The translations under genes were made by a program, and so were the position numbers. A stretch of 64,000 bases of DNA from Seiridium cupressi (Eukaryota; Ascomycota; Sordariomycetes; Amphisphaeriales; Sporocadaceae), in contig JARVKI010000029.1 of assembly GCA_036674765.1 (NCBI GenBank), positions 62,001-126,000 on the forward strand, in the 5' to 3' direction. Of the stretch, positions 11,431 through 21,950 are shown in pieces. Below the pieces are notes generated by a model, which was not told where the DNA came from, ran no database searches, and was given only the letters and a program-made list of their open reading frames with translations. Positions within the stretch are counted from its first letter, which is position 1, and every line of letters begins with the position of its first letter.

Positions 11431-13277
11431 TCACAATGTTCGGTTGAATACAGTGTCCTGGAGCGTTGCAGCGAAGACTTTCCAATTGACACTCTGGCCC
11501 CACAGCCACCAACCTGATGTGATGCACAAGACACCAAATACTGTAATCCCCTGTAGCCAGCCAGACCTTTGTGGCTTCATCTCACCCTGTAACCATTAGC
11601 GTTGGCGCATCGACTTCGACATCAAATAAACCGATGACTTACACTGAATCGCCAGTCCCTCCAGACTGGAAATCGGCTCCGGTACCAGAAGTAACTCTGA
11701 GTCCAAGGGTAACTCATCGCGTTCCACCTCCTTCCGGGACCTTCGTCTTTGACATACCAGCTCTGACACCCTGAATTCCAGACCGTATTCTCTAGGTCTT
11801 TCTGAATGCGCTCGGTATATTCATCTTCTGCCTCCTTCTTCAGGTCGACAACGCTGGCTTTTCCATCGAGCACAGGCTTGATAACTCTTAAAGCGTAGTT
11901 TATGGAATTCTCGGCTGCCATGAGGGCTGAAGTGTGCCCAGTTGCCGCATTGGGCCCTAATGTAGTTCGATCAGCCCAGCAAATTCTCACAGATTGGATA
12001 CGATAACGAGCATCTTACCTAACAGTACGAAGAAGTTGGGGAACCCGCTGATGACTGATGAGTTGTACGCGGTTGGGCCACCCGCATCGTGCCAGTGCTT
12101 GCCAACAGTCTCTCCTCCGCGGCCCACGATCTGCATCTTGTCAAAGAAATGATTGGTAACGAACCCGTTAGCCAAGACGATCGCCTCTGCTGGAATAATG
12201 CCATCCTTTGTTCGAACGCCCTCAGGGACAATTTCCAGCGCAGGCGAGTCCGTCAGGGTCATGTTTGAGGAGTGCAAACTATTCAAGTACCCAGAGTCGA
12301 AGATGCGTCTCTTGCAGCCAACCTCAAAATCAGGGATGAGGATGTCGTGGTATTTAGCGGGGGCCGTCTTTCGCATGTATTTTTCAGCTTTCTCTCGCAT
12401 TTTCTCCCGGAACCTCGCTGCAGACTCGGTCATGGGTAGTCCACGAAGTTGCCTCTCGGCCATGGCGAAGACGAGGAACCGGAACAGCTGCAATGCCCCC
12501 GGTATATTCCTGAGCATGAACCTCATCCATGGAGGTATCGGCATGTCAATCGGAGGCAATATCCAATGCTGCGCGCGCACAATCTGCGTCGTGTGCTCTG
12601 TCTTAGCAACGATATTTGGCACGATCTGAGCCGCAGTACAACCGTTGCCGAAGACGACGACCTTCTTGCCCGTGAAGTCAACGTCGTTTCGCCAGCGCGC
12701 AGAGTGGAAGATTGGGCCCTTGAAAGTAGACGCACCCGGAACGTCAATCTCTCGAGGCGTGACGAGTTGACCCGAGCCGGAGAAGAGAAATTGAGACTCG
12801 TGGAATAAGACCTCGCCGGTCTCGTAGCGACGAATTCTCAACCTCCATGAACTTCGCTCTTCAATCCACTCACAGCCCTCAACATTGACGCCGAACGTCA
12901 TTTTGGATGTCAGGTCATACTTGTCCGATACACGGTCCAAGTACTGCTTGAGCTCGGCATTGCTCGGTAGGATCCGAGTCCAGTCGGGATTTGGCTCGAA
13001 GGAGAAGCTATACAACACACTTGGTACATCGCAAGCACAACCTAGTAAAGCAAGCAAGCGAGGTTAGACTTGCCATTGAGGCTGGGCCAGGGAGATGCTC
13101 ACCTGGGTACTGGTTGACGTACCACGTACCTCCCAGTTGACCGTGTCGCTCAAAGAACTGAATATCAGTGATACCATACCATCTTTTCAGTGTCGCGCCC
13201 AGTCCAATAGCTGAGAATCCTGCGCCAATGCATGCAAATTGACTATAGCTTGTCGCACTAGCCTTTTCGGGATCCAT
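11431..13277 (-). CDS. Flavin-dependent Baeyer-Villiger-type monooxygenase
   Basis: Four exons (13277-13103, 13041-12019, 11956-11643, 11586-11431) give 555 residues; introns of 61, 62 and 56 nt keep the phase throughout. An FAD-binding GxGxxG lies at about residue 17 (CIGAGFSAIGLG) and is followed by FFERHGQLGGTW. The Baeyer-Villiger fingerprint FKGPIFHSARW matches FxGxxxHxxxW. A second dinucleotide-binding site, FGNGCTAAQIVP, binds NADPH. Such enzymes use NADPH and O2 to insert oxygen next to a ketone, giving esters or lactones. The last exon adds a hydrophobic stretch (WLQGITVFGVLCITSGWWLW), so the protein may be membrane-anchored at its C-terminus. Neighbours are a short-chain dehydrogenase and an esterase-type hydrolase, the usual partners of such an enzyme, but both are broken. 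No defect is seen in this gene. Substrate unknown; an N- or S-oxidising role cannot be excluded. Confidence 0.92.
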
Positions 13278-13833
13278 GAGTAACTATTATGCTTTGGCTA
13301 ATGATAATCGAAGATATGCTACTACTTTCCCACATGGTGCTCTGGACGAAACCTGTTGTATTTGAATGGATCCTGAAACGGTGCATCCACTCACAATCCA
13401 TACGTGTACGGTTCATCATTTTCACCCGAAATGGTGAAAGTGGCTGGCGACCGAAATCCGGGATGAACCCGCACGCTCCGCCCCTAATACTCGTCGTCCC
13501 CACAACTCTCGGATATCAGACGAAACCCGAACAACCCTTGTTTTGGATTTGGGGTTCTCCGAGGATGCGAGGTGCTGTCATTACTGAAATGTTTTGTTAG
13601 GACAGCGATTGCGATGTAGATTATCTTTGATATGTAGATTTGCAACTAGGAGAAGAAGGTTTGGCATTGCAGAAATGACGTTCACATTGATCGTGCGCTT
13701 GGTTTTCAGGGCAATCGTTTGTCAACTTTTTTTTTTTTTTTTTTTTAAATATGCTATACTTCTGGCTACAATTGTTCCAAGCATGAAAGGCTTAACCTCC
13801 CAAGTATAGATTGAGCATTGTCAATCACATAAT
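13278..13833. other. Promoter region of the monooxygenase gene
   Basis: It lies upstream of the monooxygenase start (minus) and downstream of the decayed dehydrogenase (minus). Apart from a 20-base T run it shows nothing I can name. Confidence 0.45.
13727..13746. repeat. Homopolymer run of 20 T
   Basis: Twenty consecutive T on the plus strand in non-coding DNA, just 3' of the dehydrogenase pseudogene and read as poly-A on its own minus strand. No target-site duplication or retrogene signature was noticed; the pseudogene still has introns, so this is not a retrocopy tail. Confidence 0.9.
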
Positions 13834-15100
13834 TCAATGCTCATATGCTAGGCCACCAGTCTTCTCATCCAACCTCTGTCGTCCCCTGAAGTCCACTCCC
13901 ATCTTCCTCGATCCATCTCGCACAATCATGATCAACCACTGGGGCAAAGGTCGCTACAAGGAATGTCAGCCTCACATGATCTCAATATGTTCTATTCGGC
14001 ACTTACCAATGTGTGTAAGAATCGCGCCATCCCGCGCATGTACAACGTCCTGCCACGTCCACTGTAAAGAATATCGACGAGCTATTCCCCAACGGTCTCC
14101 ACATGAAGCAAGGGGAAGAAAAAGTTTGACATCTTGGTCTCGCCCTTGAACATTGGTGTCCGGATGAAGCTGAAGATCCCGAGCGTCAAGCGCACTTTCG
14201 GGGCCTTGTGGATATTCTTCAGCTCTAGTTGTAACGACTGCTTATTGTGAGCTATCTCCTGGCCTAGCCAACGAAATAGAGAGGTCCTAATAGTTGAAAG
14301 ATGCATACCTCATGAAATGCATTCAGCCCGGCTTTCGTTGCGGCAGAGTCAGCGATTCTCGCCGGTGGCATAATTGAACTCATAGAGCTCATGTTCACGA
14401 CGTGTCCATGATTTTTCTTCACCATATATGGTAAGAAATCCTTCGTCAGTAGAAAAGGCGCGATCTAATTTATACGAATCGTGGCTTCAAAGTCGGCGTA
14501 CGAGCCTTCCATGATAGTGGATCCGCGGGCCAGACCAGCATTGTTAATGAGAACGGACGGATTTCCAACTTCACTGCGGACCTTCGCGCTGACGTTTCTT
14601 ATGGTTGTGAAGTTGCTTAGATCACATTGATAATAATGAATCTTTGACTCGGGCGGCGGTGTCCACTTCAGGGGAGTGTAGTCCAAGACAATAATAGTCG
14701 TGTTCGGGTTTCTCTTCAGTGAATTCTGCGCTACCTTCGCTCCAATCCCACTACTGCCTCCCGTGACTAGCACAGTCTCCTCGTTCCAGTCCCAGGTATT
14801 GTCCATTGTCCAATTGTTTGCGTACCCATCGTTGAGATAGTCGTTCATGTGAAGTGTTAGGGCGAAAGTTCCCCATACTGAACCAACGATGATCCACGGC
14901 CACTCTGGCTGGGGCAGTCGCGTCAGTAATACCAGATTAATTGGCAGGTAAGGTTCTGAATGCATCAAAGCCCAAGGCAAGGCTATCAACAATGCGACGG
15001 CAGGATTGAGGAATGCTTTTCGAGCGAACCTGGAGACCACATCGGTAGTGAACCCTGCTCGAGAAAAAAGCCATACTGAACAGAAAGTAATGCAACTCAT
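13834..15100 (-). pseudogene. Short-chain dehydrogenase/reductase (RDH10/DHRS-like) with two in-frame TAG codons
   Basis: Exons 15100-14309, 14237-14007 and 13953-13834 (introns 71 and 53 nt) sum to 381 codons in one phase. The protein has a hydrophobic N-terminal region, the cofactor motif VLVTGGSSGIG, the NNAG motif, the catalytic region SSMSSIMPPARIADSAATKAG, and the family C-terminal part LGIFSFIRTPMFKGET. Two TAG codons interrupt it: 14465-14467, between RIN and IAPFLL, and 14082-14084, after HVETVGE. All else, including splice sites, remains good. The catalytic Tyr of YxxxK is replaced: the sequence reads DSAATKAG where SAxK/YxxxK is expected, as in several fungal paralogues. These enzymes oxidise or reduce alcohols and carbonyls with NAD(P)(H). 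The start at 15100 is the first ATG before the conserved part; a longer N-terminus is possible. Confidence 0.8.
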
Positions 15101-15474
15101 GGAAAGGAACGCGATGGAGGAATAAAACACATGGTAAAGAGTCTTATGACATAACCTGTTATTGTAGGAGTTAACACTCAAATGATGTGGACCGGCAGCC
15201 ACAACCTAGCTTAGGGTCCTCTCGGAACGTAACCGACTGTCGTCTAAAGTACCGGGGCTGTCCCGTACATCAACTCGATCAACCCCAAATCCCGAAACAG
15301 TCAACACATTAAACCAAGAAGCCCCATCCACTGTAGCTGGTAACTGACAGCCGGGGTTCAGCTTGAATTATATTAGTATCATACAACCCACTGGGACCTA
15401 GTCCAAACTCGCAAGACAATATCCCACCAGTAAACAATGACCAGACGCTTGGATAGTAACGAAGAAGTGTAGTC
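15101..15474. other. Divergent promoter between dehydrogenase and hydrolase pseudogenes
   Basis: The two broken genes are transcribed away from each other from this short region, the common layout for co-regulated fungal pathway genes. No specific operator palindrome was identified by eye. Confidence 0.5.
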
Positions 15475-16613
15475 ATGAATCCTTCACTGACAGTCTTCGA
15501 GAAAGCTGATCTAGCCTTGAGACTGCCTTTTCTATGTAAGCTCATCCAATCACTCTCACGATATCTCCTCCAACTAATTCCCACAGTCCTGCCTCAAGTG
15601 CTGTTGAACTGCCTTCGCTGTGTAGCACTCGCATGGTGGCGTGGACTCCCAATACGTCTCTACGTCTTCTGCGGTATCATTCGCACTTTTCTCGGGCGGC
15701 GGCGGCGCGCAAATCAGACGATAGCCTAGCGCTCAGCAGGCTGAAAGTGGACATCGAAGAACTCCCCGATGGCTAGTCATCCTTGCTGTGGATCGGCAAC
15801 CGCCAAAATGCGTCCAAATACGTCCTGTTCTTCCCTGGAGGAGGATACATCGCTCCGCTGACGTCCGGACATCTCGAATGGTGTTTTCGTTCTTATGTCT
15901 CGACCAGGGAGGGCGACCCCGAGGTCGCTGTGGCCGTCCTGCAGTACACGCTATGCCCTGCAGCACGCCATCCGACTCAGCTATCTCAAGCTAGTGCGGC
16001 TCTGCGTAGCATGATAGACTCGGGCATTCGTGCTGGCAGCATCGTTGTGGGCGGGGATTCCGCCGGAGGCAACCTGACAGCACAGCTATTGGGACATCTC
16101 GCGCATGGGGCTATTCCGTTCTCCCTGAGCGAGCCTCTGGCCGGCGCTTTTCTCGTGTCTCCTTGGGTTTCCAGGTTCACCAACACCCGCTCGTTCTTGG
16201 ACAACGAGTACATTGACATGCTCTCCTCAAATCATGCAAGGGCATCAGCGCGAAATTTCTTAGCACAGCCGATCGATGAGCATACGTCGATTGACAAAGG
16301 ACAAGAACGGTCCATGCCGCTTGATGGAGGAGGGGAATGGCTCGATAACTGGGGGAAAGTGACAAAGGCTTTGTACGTCGCAGTTGGGGCGAATGAGGTA
16401 TTAAGAGACCAGGGTATTCAAATTGCCGAAATAGCTCGCACCAGAAACAAGGATATGGACGTGCGCCTGGAAGTTGCAGAGACGGATGCTCATGACTTCG
16501 TTCTCCTAGAAGGTATGATGGCATTTGCTGCGCGAGAGTACTCTGATACCCCGGTCTCACGCTTGGCTCGTCATCGGTCCGTGGTCATGTCTTTCTTCAA
16601 AGAATCGTCGTAG
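15475..16613 (+). pseudogene. Alpha/beta hydrolase (hormone-sensitive-lipase-like esterase), broken
   Basis: The ATG at 15475 opens a first exon to 15535; a 51-nt intron (15536-15586) precedes the rest. The N-terminal part ends in YVFCGIIRTF and then the frame changes near 15685-15700, in a GC-rich CGG repeat. The next segment, ending VDIEELPDG, meets a TAG at 15774-15776. After it the frame stays open for the whole catalytic domain: oxyanion loop FFPGGGYIAP, nucleophile elbow GGDSAGGNL, Asp in NEVLRDQ, and His in ETDAHDF. The usual HGGG is PGGG here, so a key oxyanion-loop residue is altered as well. In a working cluster such an esterase would cleave the ester made by the neighbouring monooxygenase (inference). 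No intron that repairs both the frame change and the stop without deleting conserved sequence was found. Confidence 0.72.
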
Positions 16614-17091
16614 AGAACCTCGCATGATGTCCATTCAAGATTCGCCGGCAGCTGATTAGACCAACGCGCGCTCACCAAATGATGCGAACCTTGAGGTCAC
16701 CGCAAAAGGGCGGCTATGTGTAACTACCGTTATAGGCACTTGACAAATTATCGTGGTATATTATATAACTCAACACAGTTTTGCAGTATCCTCCAATGCG
16801 TCCAGGCTAATTCTTCGGGTATCTGTATGGATACAACAACCCACTTACAACGCCTAGAAAAATCTCATGTTCTCAGTCATAACGACGCTAGATGGATGAC
16901 AGTGTAACATTGTTGCCCCCAGCTGACTGCCAAAGCCAGATAAGCAGGCACACCATCATATAACCTCTCACTGCCAACGCATTTTGCGAAGAGTTTATAA
17001 TGCCCAGCCTGTCGTTTCCACAACGCCAGTCCCGGGAATCAAGGTCGAAATAGCATGATGCTTAATCCAGAACGGCACTATGCTTTTCTCA
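16614..17091. other. Convergent intergenic region
   Basis: Between the 3' ends of the hydrolase remnant (+) and the bHLH gene (-). AT-rich around 16735-16800. Nothing recognisable. Confidence 0.45.
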
Positions 17092-18259
17092 TCAGGCACT
17101 TAACAAATCCTTGACACTCATTCCTCTCGCAGGACCAGTTTTGGCAACTCCGCGCCGGTCACTATTCAACATCAAGAGTGCGGCAGTAGCCTCCTGGTCA
17201 AGGTCACGCTGGGGTGCCAGTGCGGGGCTTGTTAGGGTCGAACTCGATGCCGATGGTGCAGCTCTGGCATAACCATAAGTCTGTGGTCCAAAGTTGGGAG
17301 AAGCCGCCGACGAGGCGCTGTAGCTGTAGTGACGATGGTCTGTGGATGCGGACGAGTATGAGCCATGTCTATCGTGAGCATCTTGTGCTAGCAGAGCGGG
17401 TGATTCTGACGGACGCTGTGACCGGGGCGTCTGGCTGGAATACGTGGGAGACGCTGGCTCAGATTCCATCATCTCCACGTCTCCTGTGCCCTCCATATGA
17501 TATTGTTCTGTTTCGAAATCGTCGTGGTCGGTGCATGGAGGAAGGACAAATTCAGTCGGAGTCGGAGCGGATGACTGTGGGCCTCGTTGTGACTTGAGTT
17601 GAGTAACGCAGTCTTCGAGATATCGAACATATTCTATAGAGGCCTAATTAGGTAAGTAGGCGTCAGTATCCGAATGACGAATCCCCTGCGGTGGTACCTT
17701 GACTGACCTGAAGAATAGCTAGCTTGTGCATTTCTCCTGTGCAAGCAGGGATCAAGCCCTTCAGAACCGCAAATTCCTCGTTCATTTTCGATCTCCGGCG
17801 TCTTTCGATGAGACTGTGGGCTGTCTTCCTGGCTATTTTCCGTCCTGCCGCACTAGTCGCCGATGGCTGCTTCTTTTTCGACCCGGACGCAGCAGTATTC
17901 TTTGCGGCATTGGAAGAAGCCTTCGGAGGAGTTGGAGGCTCTACAGGTTCTTCTTGGGGTCGAGGTTTCATTTGTATGATCTTGCGCGATCTCGTAGGAG
18001 GAGGAGGCAGGGTGAATGAATCCTTCTGTGCGGCAGACGAACGTCTCCTCGACTTCACCGTCTCACTGGCCTGCACCGGGAACGGCCTTTTGGAATTCCA
18101 CTTTGCTTCCGAGCCGGAGGGTTGTGAAGAGCCATTGGTCCCGATAGCTGAAGGCGGCAGTTCGAAGGAGGTATGTAAAGCTGACAACTGTTGTAGCCCG
18201 TCTTGACCCTTCATCTCGGTGGAAGAGCCCGGCGTGGGCGGCATTGTAAGTCGAGGCAT
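17092..18259 (-). CDS. bHLH transcription factor (PalcA-like)
   Basis: Two exons (18259-17708 and 17643-17092) with a 64-nt intron (17644-17707) give 367 residues. The basic helix-loop-helix is at about residues 143-200: AHSLIERRRRSKMNEEF supplies the E-box-contacting His, Glu and Arg, the loop contains CTGEMHK, and helix 2 continues over the intron into ASIEYVRYLEDCVTQLK. The intron thus splits the bHLH just after helix 2 begins. The flanks are low-complexity, rich in Ser, Pro and Ala, with several basic stretches suited to nuclear import. The ending MSVKDLLSA looks like a short conserved tail. It should dimerise and bind CANNTG sites in the nucleus. Fungal orthologues I recall are annotated PalcA-like; targets are not evident from the context. 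Upstream lies an unusually long gene-free stretch. Confidence 0.88.
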
Positions 18260-19830
18260 ATCGGGATGAGGTTGATGGCGTGGTGCTCAGAATTTGACCA
18301 GTAGCCACACAACTTGTGAGCGCGAACGACGAGTATCGTCAATAAGAAAATCACGAAATAACGGTTCCCCCAATATCGAAGGACTCCCTCGAGGTTGAGC
18401 AGGAGCTCACTTCACAAGTAGAGTGACACAGACGTGTTAGGTAGAATAGACATTCATGGGTTGGCCAACGGAAGTATGGCGTAGAGGATAGTTCTTGAAG
18501 ATGTTCATCCAGAACGAAGGGCGAGGCTCATGAATTCACGTCACCGGGTTCTCCAGGCTTTAGGTAGGAAAAGCGCAGAGTCTCGCATATGAGGTGCAAC
18601 AAGCTACGCAGGAGAACGTGCTCCGTGAAGGCAACGGTGACTCGTGCTCGCGCTTGTCGAAGCACGAGAGTGTGTGTGTGTGCGAGGGGCCGCATTTCTG
18701 CTTCGGTTTGTCTCTTTCACTTGAATGAGCACGCGACAGAATCGGTGTCTGGCATTGGCTCTGAGGGAGCTCGAATCCAAGGAGCCAATGACAGCGCGGA
18801 AGGGAGCCAATTGAGGCAGCAGACTCGAGCACGTGGGACTGGCCACTGGAGGCACACGATGCCGCTTGGCAACCGCCGGGGACCCCCTGGTCGGATCTAG
18901 CGTCCCGACGGCTTAGTTCATGCACTGAGAAAGCCACACGCAGCCGTCCTCCAGATGGATTCCAGGTTGTCAGGGTGCCAGGATCCCTGGGTCCTACATG
19001 CCGAGATACCCCAGGGTCGACAACGGGGGCCCAGAATCTGCAAGAGGGTTCGCTCTGTCGGCCATCTGCGTCAGATCTGTTGTGTTCTGGAGAGGAAAAT
19101 GAACGAATCCGACGACGTAACAGATGAGCACGTGCCTGGACTCAGAGGGCCCCCCACTCTTGTGGTATTGGGAAGATTCCCCACCTAAAGTGCAACCTTA
19201 TATTAACGACGACATAGTCCGCCAGTGTACGCGTTCAACTATCCTGAGCTAGCACGACCGCGTTGTGGCTGGGCGATCGCTGTCCGACGGCGGCTCACGT
19301 CCTCCCTCTGCAAGATAAGACTTTTCTTTTTTGAGCGGACTGCTTCTCATGCCGTCTGAATGGCCAGCACAGTACTACGACACAAAGGCAGTGTGTCATG
19401 GCACGGCACCTCGATTGTTCACGATTTCTGCTCATTAAACCTAAACCATCAATATCATTGCCCAATCGCTGTAATACCGTCGTCAACTACGCCAAGGTTG
19501 CGTTGCGATCACGCCCGAGTCAGCATGAAAGGATCATTGCAGCATTGGGGCTTCATCAGCTCATTGGCGCCAAAGATGAAATCATACTCGGCCCATTTGC
19601 AGATGCATCTCATACATCTAATTTGCACCTGGTTTCTTCTCGCTAAAGGCTATGTACAATGCAACTAGAAAACTGGATGCTGTACATGTCAAGTTTGCCA
19701 TGTTCCGATGCGCGAGAGCGTCACTCATGTAGACGAAGAGTTTCGACGTCTAGTTTCGGGAGCAGCTGCTAGGAAGGCATTCGGGGGTTAAGAACGTTAC
19801 ACTCGGGCTACAAGTATCTCATCAATTTTC
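18260..19830. other. Long gene-free stretch, likely promoter of the bHLH gene
   Basis: About 1.6 kb upstream of the bHLH start and downstream of the 2EXR gene, both on the minus strand. A short TG microsatellite lies at about 18670-18682. Open frames present on both strands lack domain content. A long 5' leader or regulatory region is plausible for a transcription factor gene. Confidence 0.45.
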
Positions 19831-20903
19831 TTATAGAGCTCTTGTCCTTGTGAAAACCCAATAGCTTGCCCCATGCCTTAGCCCCGTGCTCTCAAAATCC
19901 TCGAACTCCTTATGGCGGTCTGTTAATCGGTATGTGGGCTGCCGCACCTGGACCATGACCCGAACTTGAATAGGTGAAGCGCGATTGCGAAGCACATCAT
20001 CAATTTTGCCCTTCAACTTCATCAAATTCGCCATTGCTGGTTCTTGTACTATGTATTCAAGCGAGCCATGGGTAGGATAGCCTTGTCCAATAATAAATTC
20101 CAGTGGAACAGACCTGCCAACATACGGTGGTAGCAAGCGTATAGAGCCTATATCTACAGGTGCACGGGCCAGGTTGTCCATCGTGACATGCAGGGTGACA
20201 TTTCTGAGAGAAGGATGCTCTGCAAGAGCTCGCTTGTCAAAGTCTGCAAGGCGGTCAGCGCGTGTGTCGACAAATAGTTCCAGATTCTGAATTGAATAAA
20301 ACCAGTGTAAAGTGTTCATGTTATTCGAGCTAGGAGCCATAAAGCCATCGTCCTCCTCTAGATACTGCAGGACATCCCGGGAATCGTCAAGAGGCTTGGG
20401 GATGAAGTAGAATGTGTGGAGCTTGAAATTCATCCAGACCTTATAGGCAAACAAGTTATCTCGTCTAGGGATAAGGTCGACATCGAAAGTAGCCAAAGAG
20501 ATGTCTCGAGGATAAAGCAGGCAGCGCATATTAGTAAAGGGCTGAGCCTTGAAGCAAGGGGCGACGGCCGGATCAAGCACCTCGGACCGAGGAATTCCCT
20601 CAGAAATAGCATACGTGTCAACCCTCTTGTTCGTCTTCGGGTCTGTCGCTGCATATATGCCAACATTCCAGTGCCTGAGGATCGATAATAAATTAGCTGT
20701 CCGCTCTCCACGCTGACAGGCTGGGGTTTACACGTTTACACGGTTGCAACTATAGAAGGATAGGGGCAAACCTTGTTTTGAACTTACTCTATGACGTGGA
20801 TGTAATGTCGAACACTGGTTGTATTAGCCTCGTGGAACTCCCACACCATGAGTTGCAACTCCTTGGGTAGTTCAGGGAAGTATTCGAACTTCTGCATTGC
20901 CAT
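19831..20903 (-). CDS. 2EXR-domain protein of unknown function
   Basis: Exons 20903-20788 and 20674-19831 with a 113-nt intron (20675-20787) give 319 residues. The N-terminus FEYFPELPKELQLMVWEF is the hallmark of the fungal 2EXR domain (F..LP.EL...W motif), a fold found in large numbers in filamentous ascomycetes and of unknown function. The rest fits the family's pattern of a mixed alpha/beta protein without known catalytic motifs. It has no signal peptide or membrane segment. The ATG two codons before the inner Met is taken as start. The gene has no evident link to its neighbours. Frame and splice signals are clean, so it is likely functional. Confidence 0.8.
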
Positions 20904-21950
20904 GTGGAGGGCTTGGCAGTCAGATGAATGGCAAGAAGGGTGAAGCAGTGAGGAATGGTGTTGCAGGAGAATGAGTGGGTGGGAACTACGATGACACGAG
21001 TTGGAACGACTTTGAAGGTTGGAGGCTATATATCTGCATGGGTACGAGGAGAAGTAACTGAATCAAGGAAGACCGGCCATATACATCCTCGTGAGGCATA
21101 CACTTCTAAGGCAATCTTGTAGTGCCTGGCCAGCGTGTTTTCCCGAAAAAAAAAAAGAATATGATCTTATGGTGCAGTGCGTACACATGCATTCGTCTGG
21201 CTCCTCGCTCAAAGAAAAATAAGACACGAATGCGGGAAATCAACCGCAACAAGTAATTTCCCCTATAATGGCCCAAAACCAATGATATACCTTGAGTCAT
21301 GGCTCAGGCAATGAGTCAAAATTGCAAAGGGCTTTCCTGAAGTAAAACGTTTCCAATCAGAGTTCTAAAAAAGACACGTCTTGCTGTACAGTTTTATAGC
21401 AGAAACAAACGAAGGAATTGTGAACCGGAAAACTAATATTGAGGGATTCTCAGTCACCAACTGCAGATTTGCCACAAAGAAAGAAATGGATTCAGCTCGA
21501 GCTTGAATGAAAGATGGGTGATTGATGGATAGAGTCTTCCAGGGTTATTGGTGCTGCAGTGTTAGACACTTAGTGCTGGCAGCAAAGCAATAGAAAGGCA
21601 TAAAAAATTAAAGACCAAGATACACAGACAACATTGAAATGCAGCTCGCTGGTGAATTAGAAAAAGAAACGAATGATCGTTCCAAAACAACACGGAATAA
21701 AGAATGAATGCTGTCAGCTAGGTTGTGATGGAGCGGAGGGATCCGAATAGAAAGCACCACGAAAATGTGGAAGAAATTCTTTCTCACCACTAAGCATTGC
21801 AATAATCTATCACCAACCTCTCTTGGTCTTGCCTAGCAACCGGGTAGTGTGAGATCATCAGCCCTGGCGTTGCGTTGCTCCCCGGCTTATCCGTTATGAA
21901 TTATCCAGGTCCCATTTGTGCCTGTCCGAATCCCATTATATATCTGTTGC
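20904..21950. other. Intergenic region, AT-rich
   Basis: About 1 kb between the 2EXR gene start and the MED16 stop, both minus. A-rich short runs occur at about 21147-21157 and elsewhere. No gene, RNA or repeat family recognised. Confidence 0.45.

Noticed and set aside
13727..13746. Poly-T run as the tail of a retroposed gene
   Set aside because: The adjacent dehydrogenase relic retains introns and there is no visible target duplication.
15536..15776. An intron that would splice out both the frame change and the TAG in the hydrolase
   Set aside because: Phases of available donors and the acceptor at 15776 do not match except with a poor donor, and conserved sequence would be lost.
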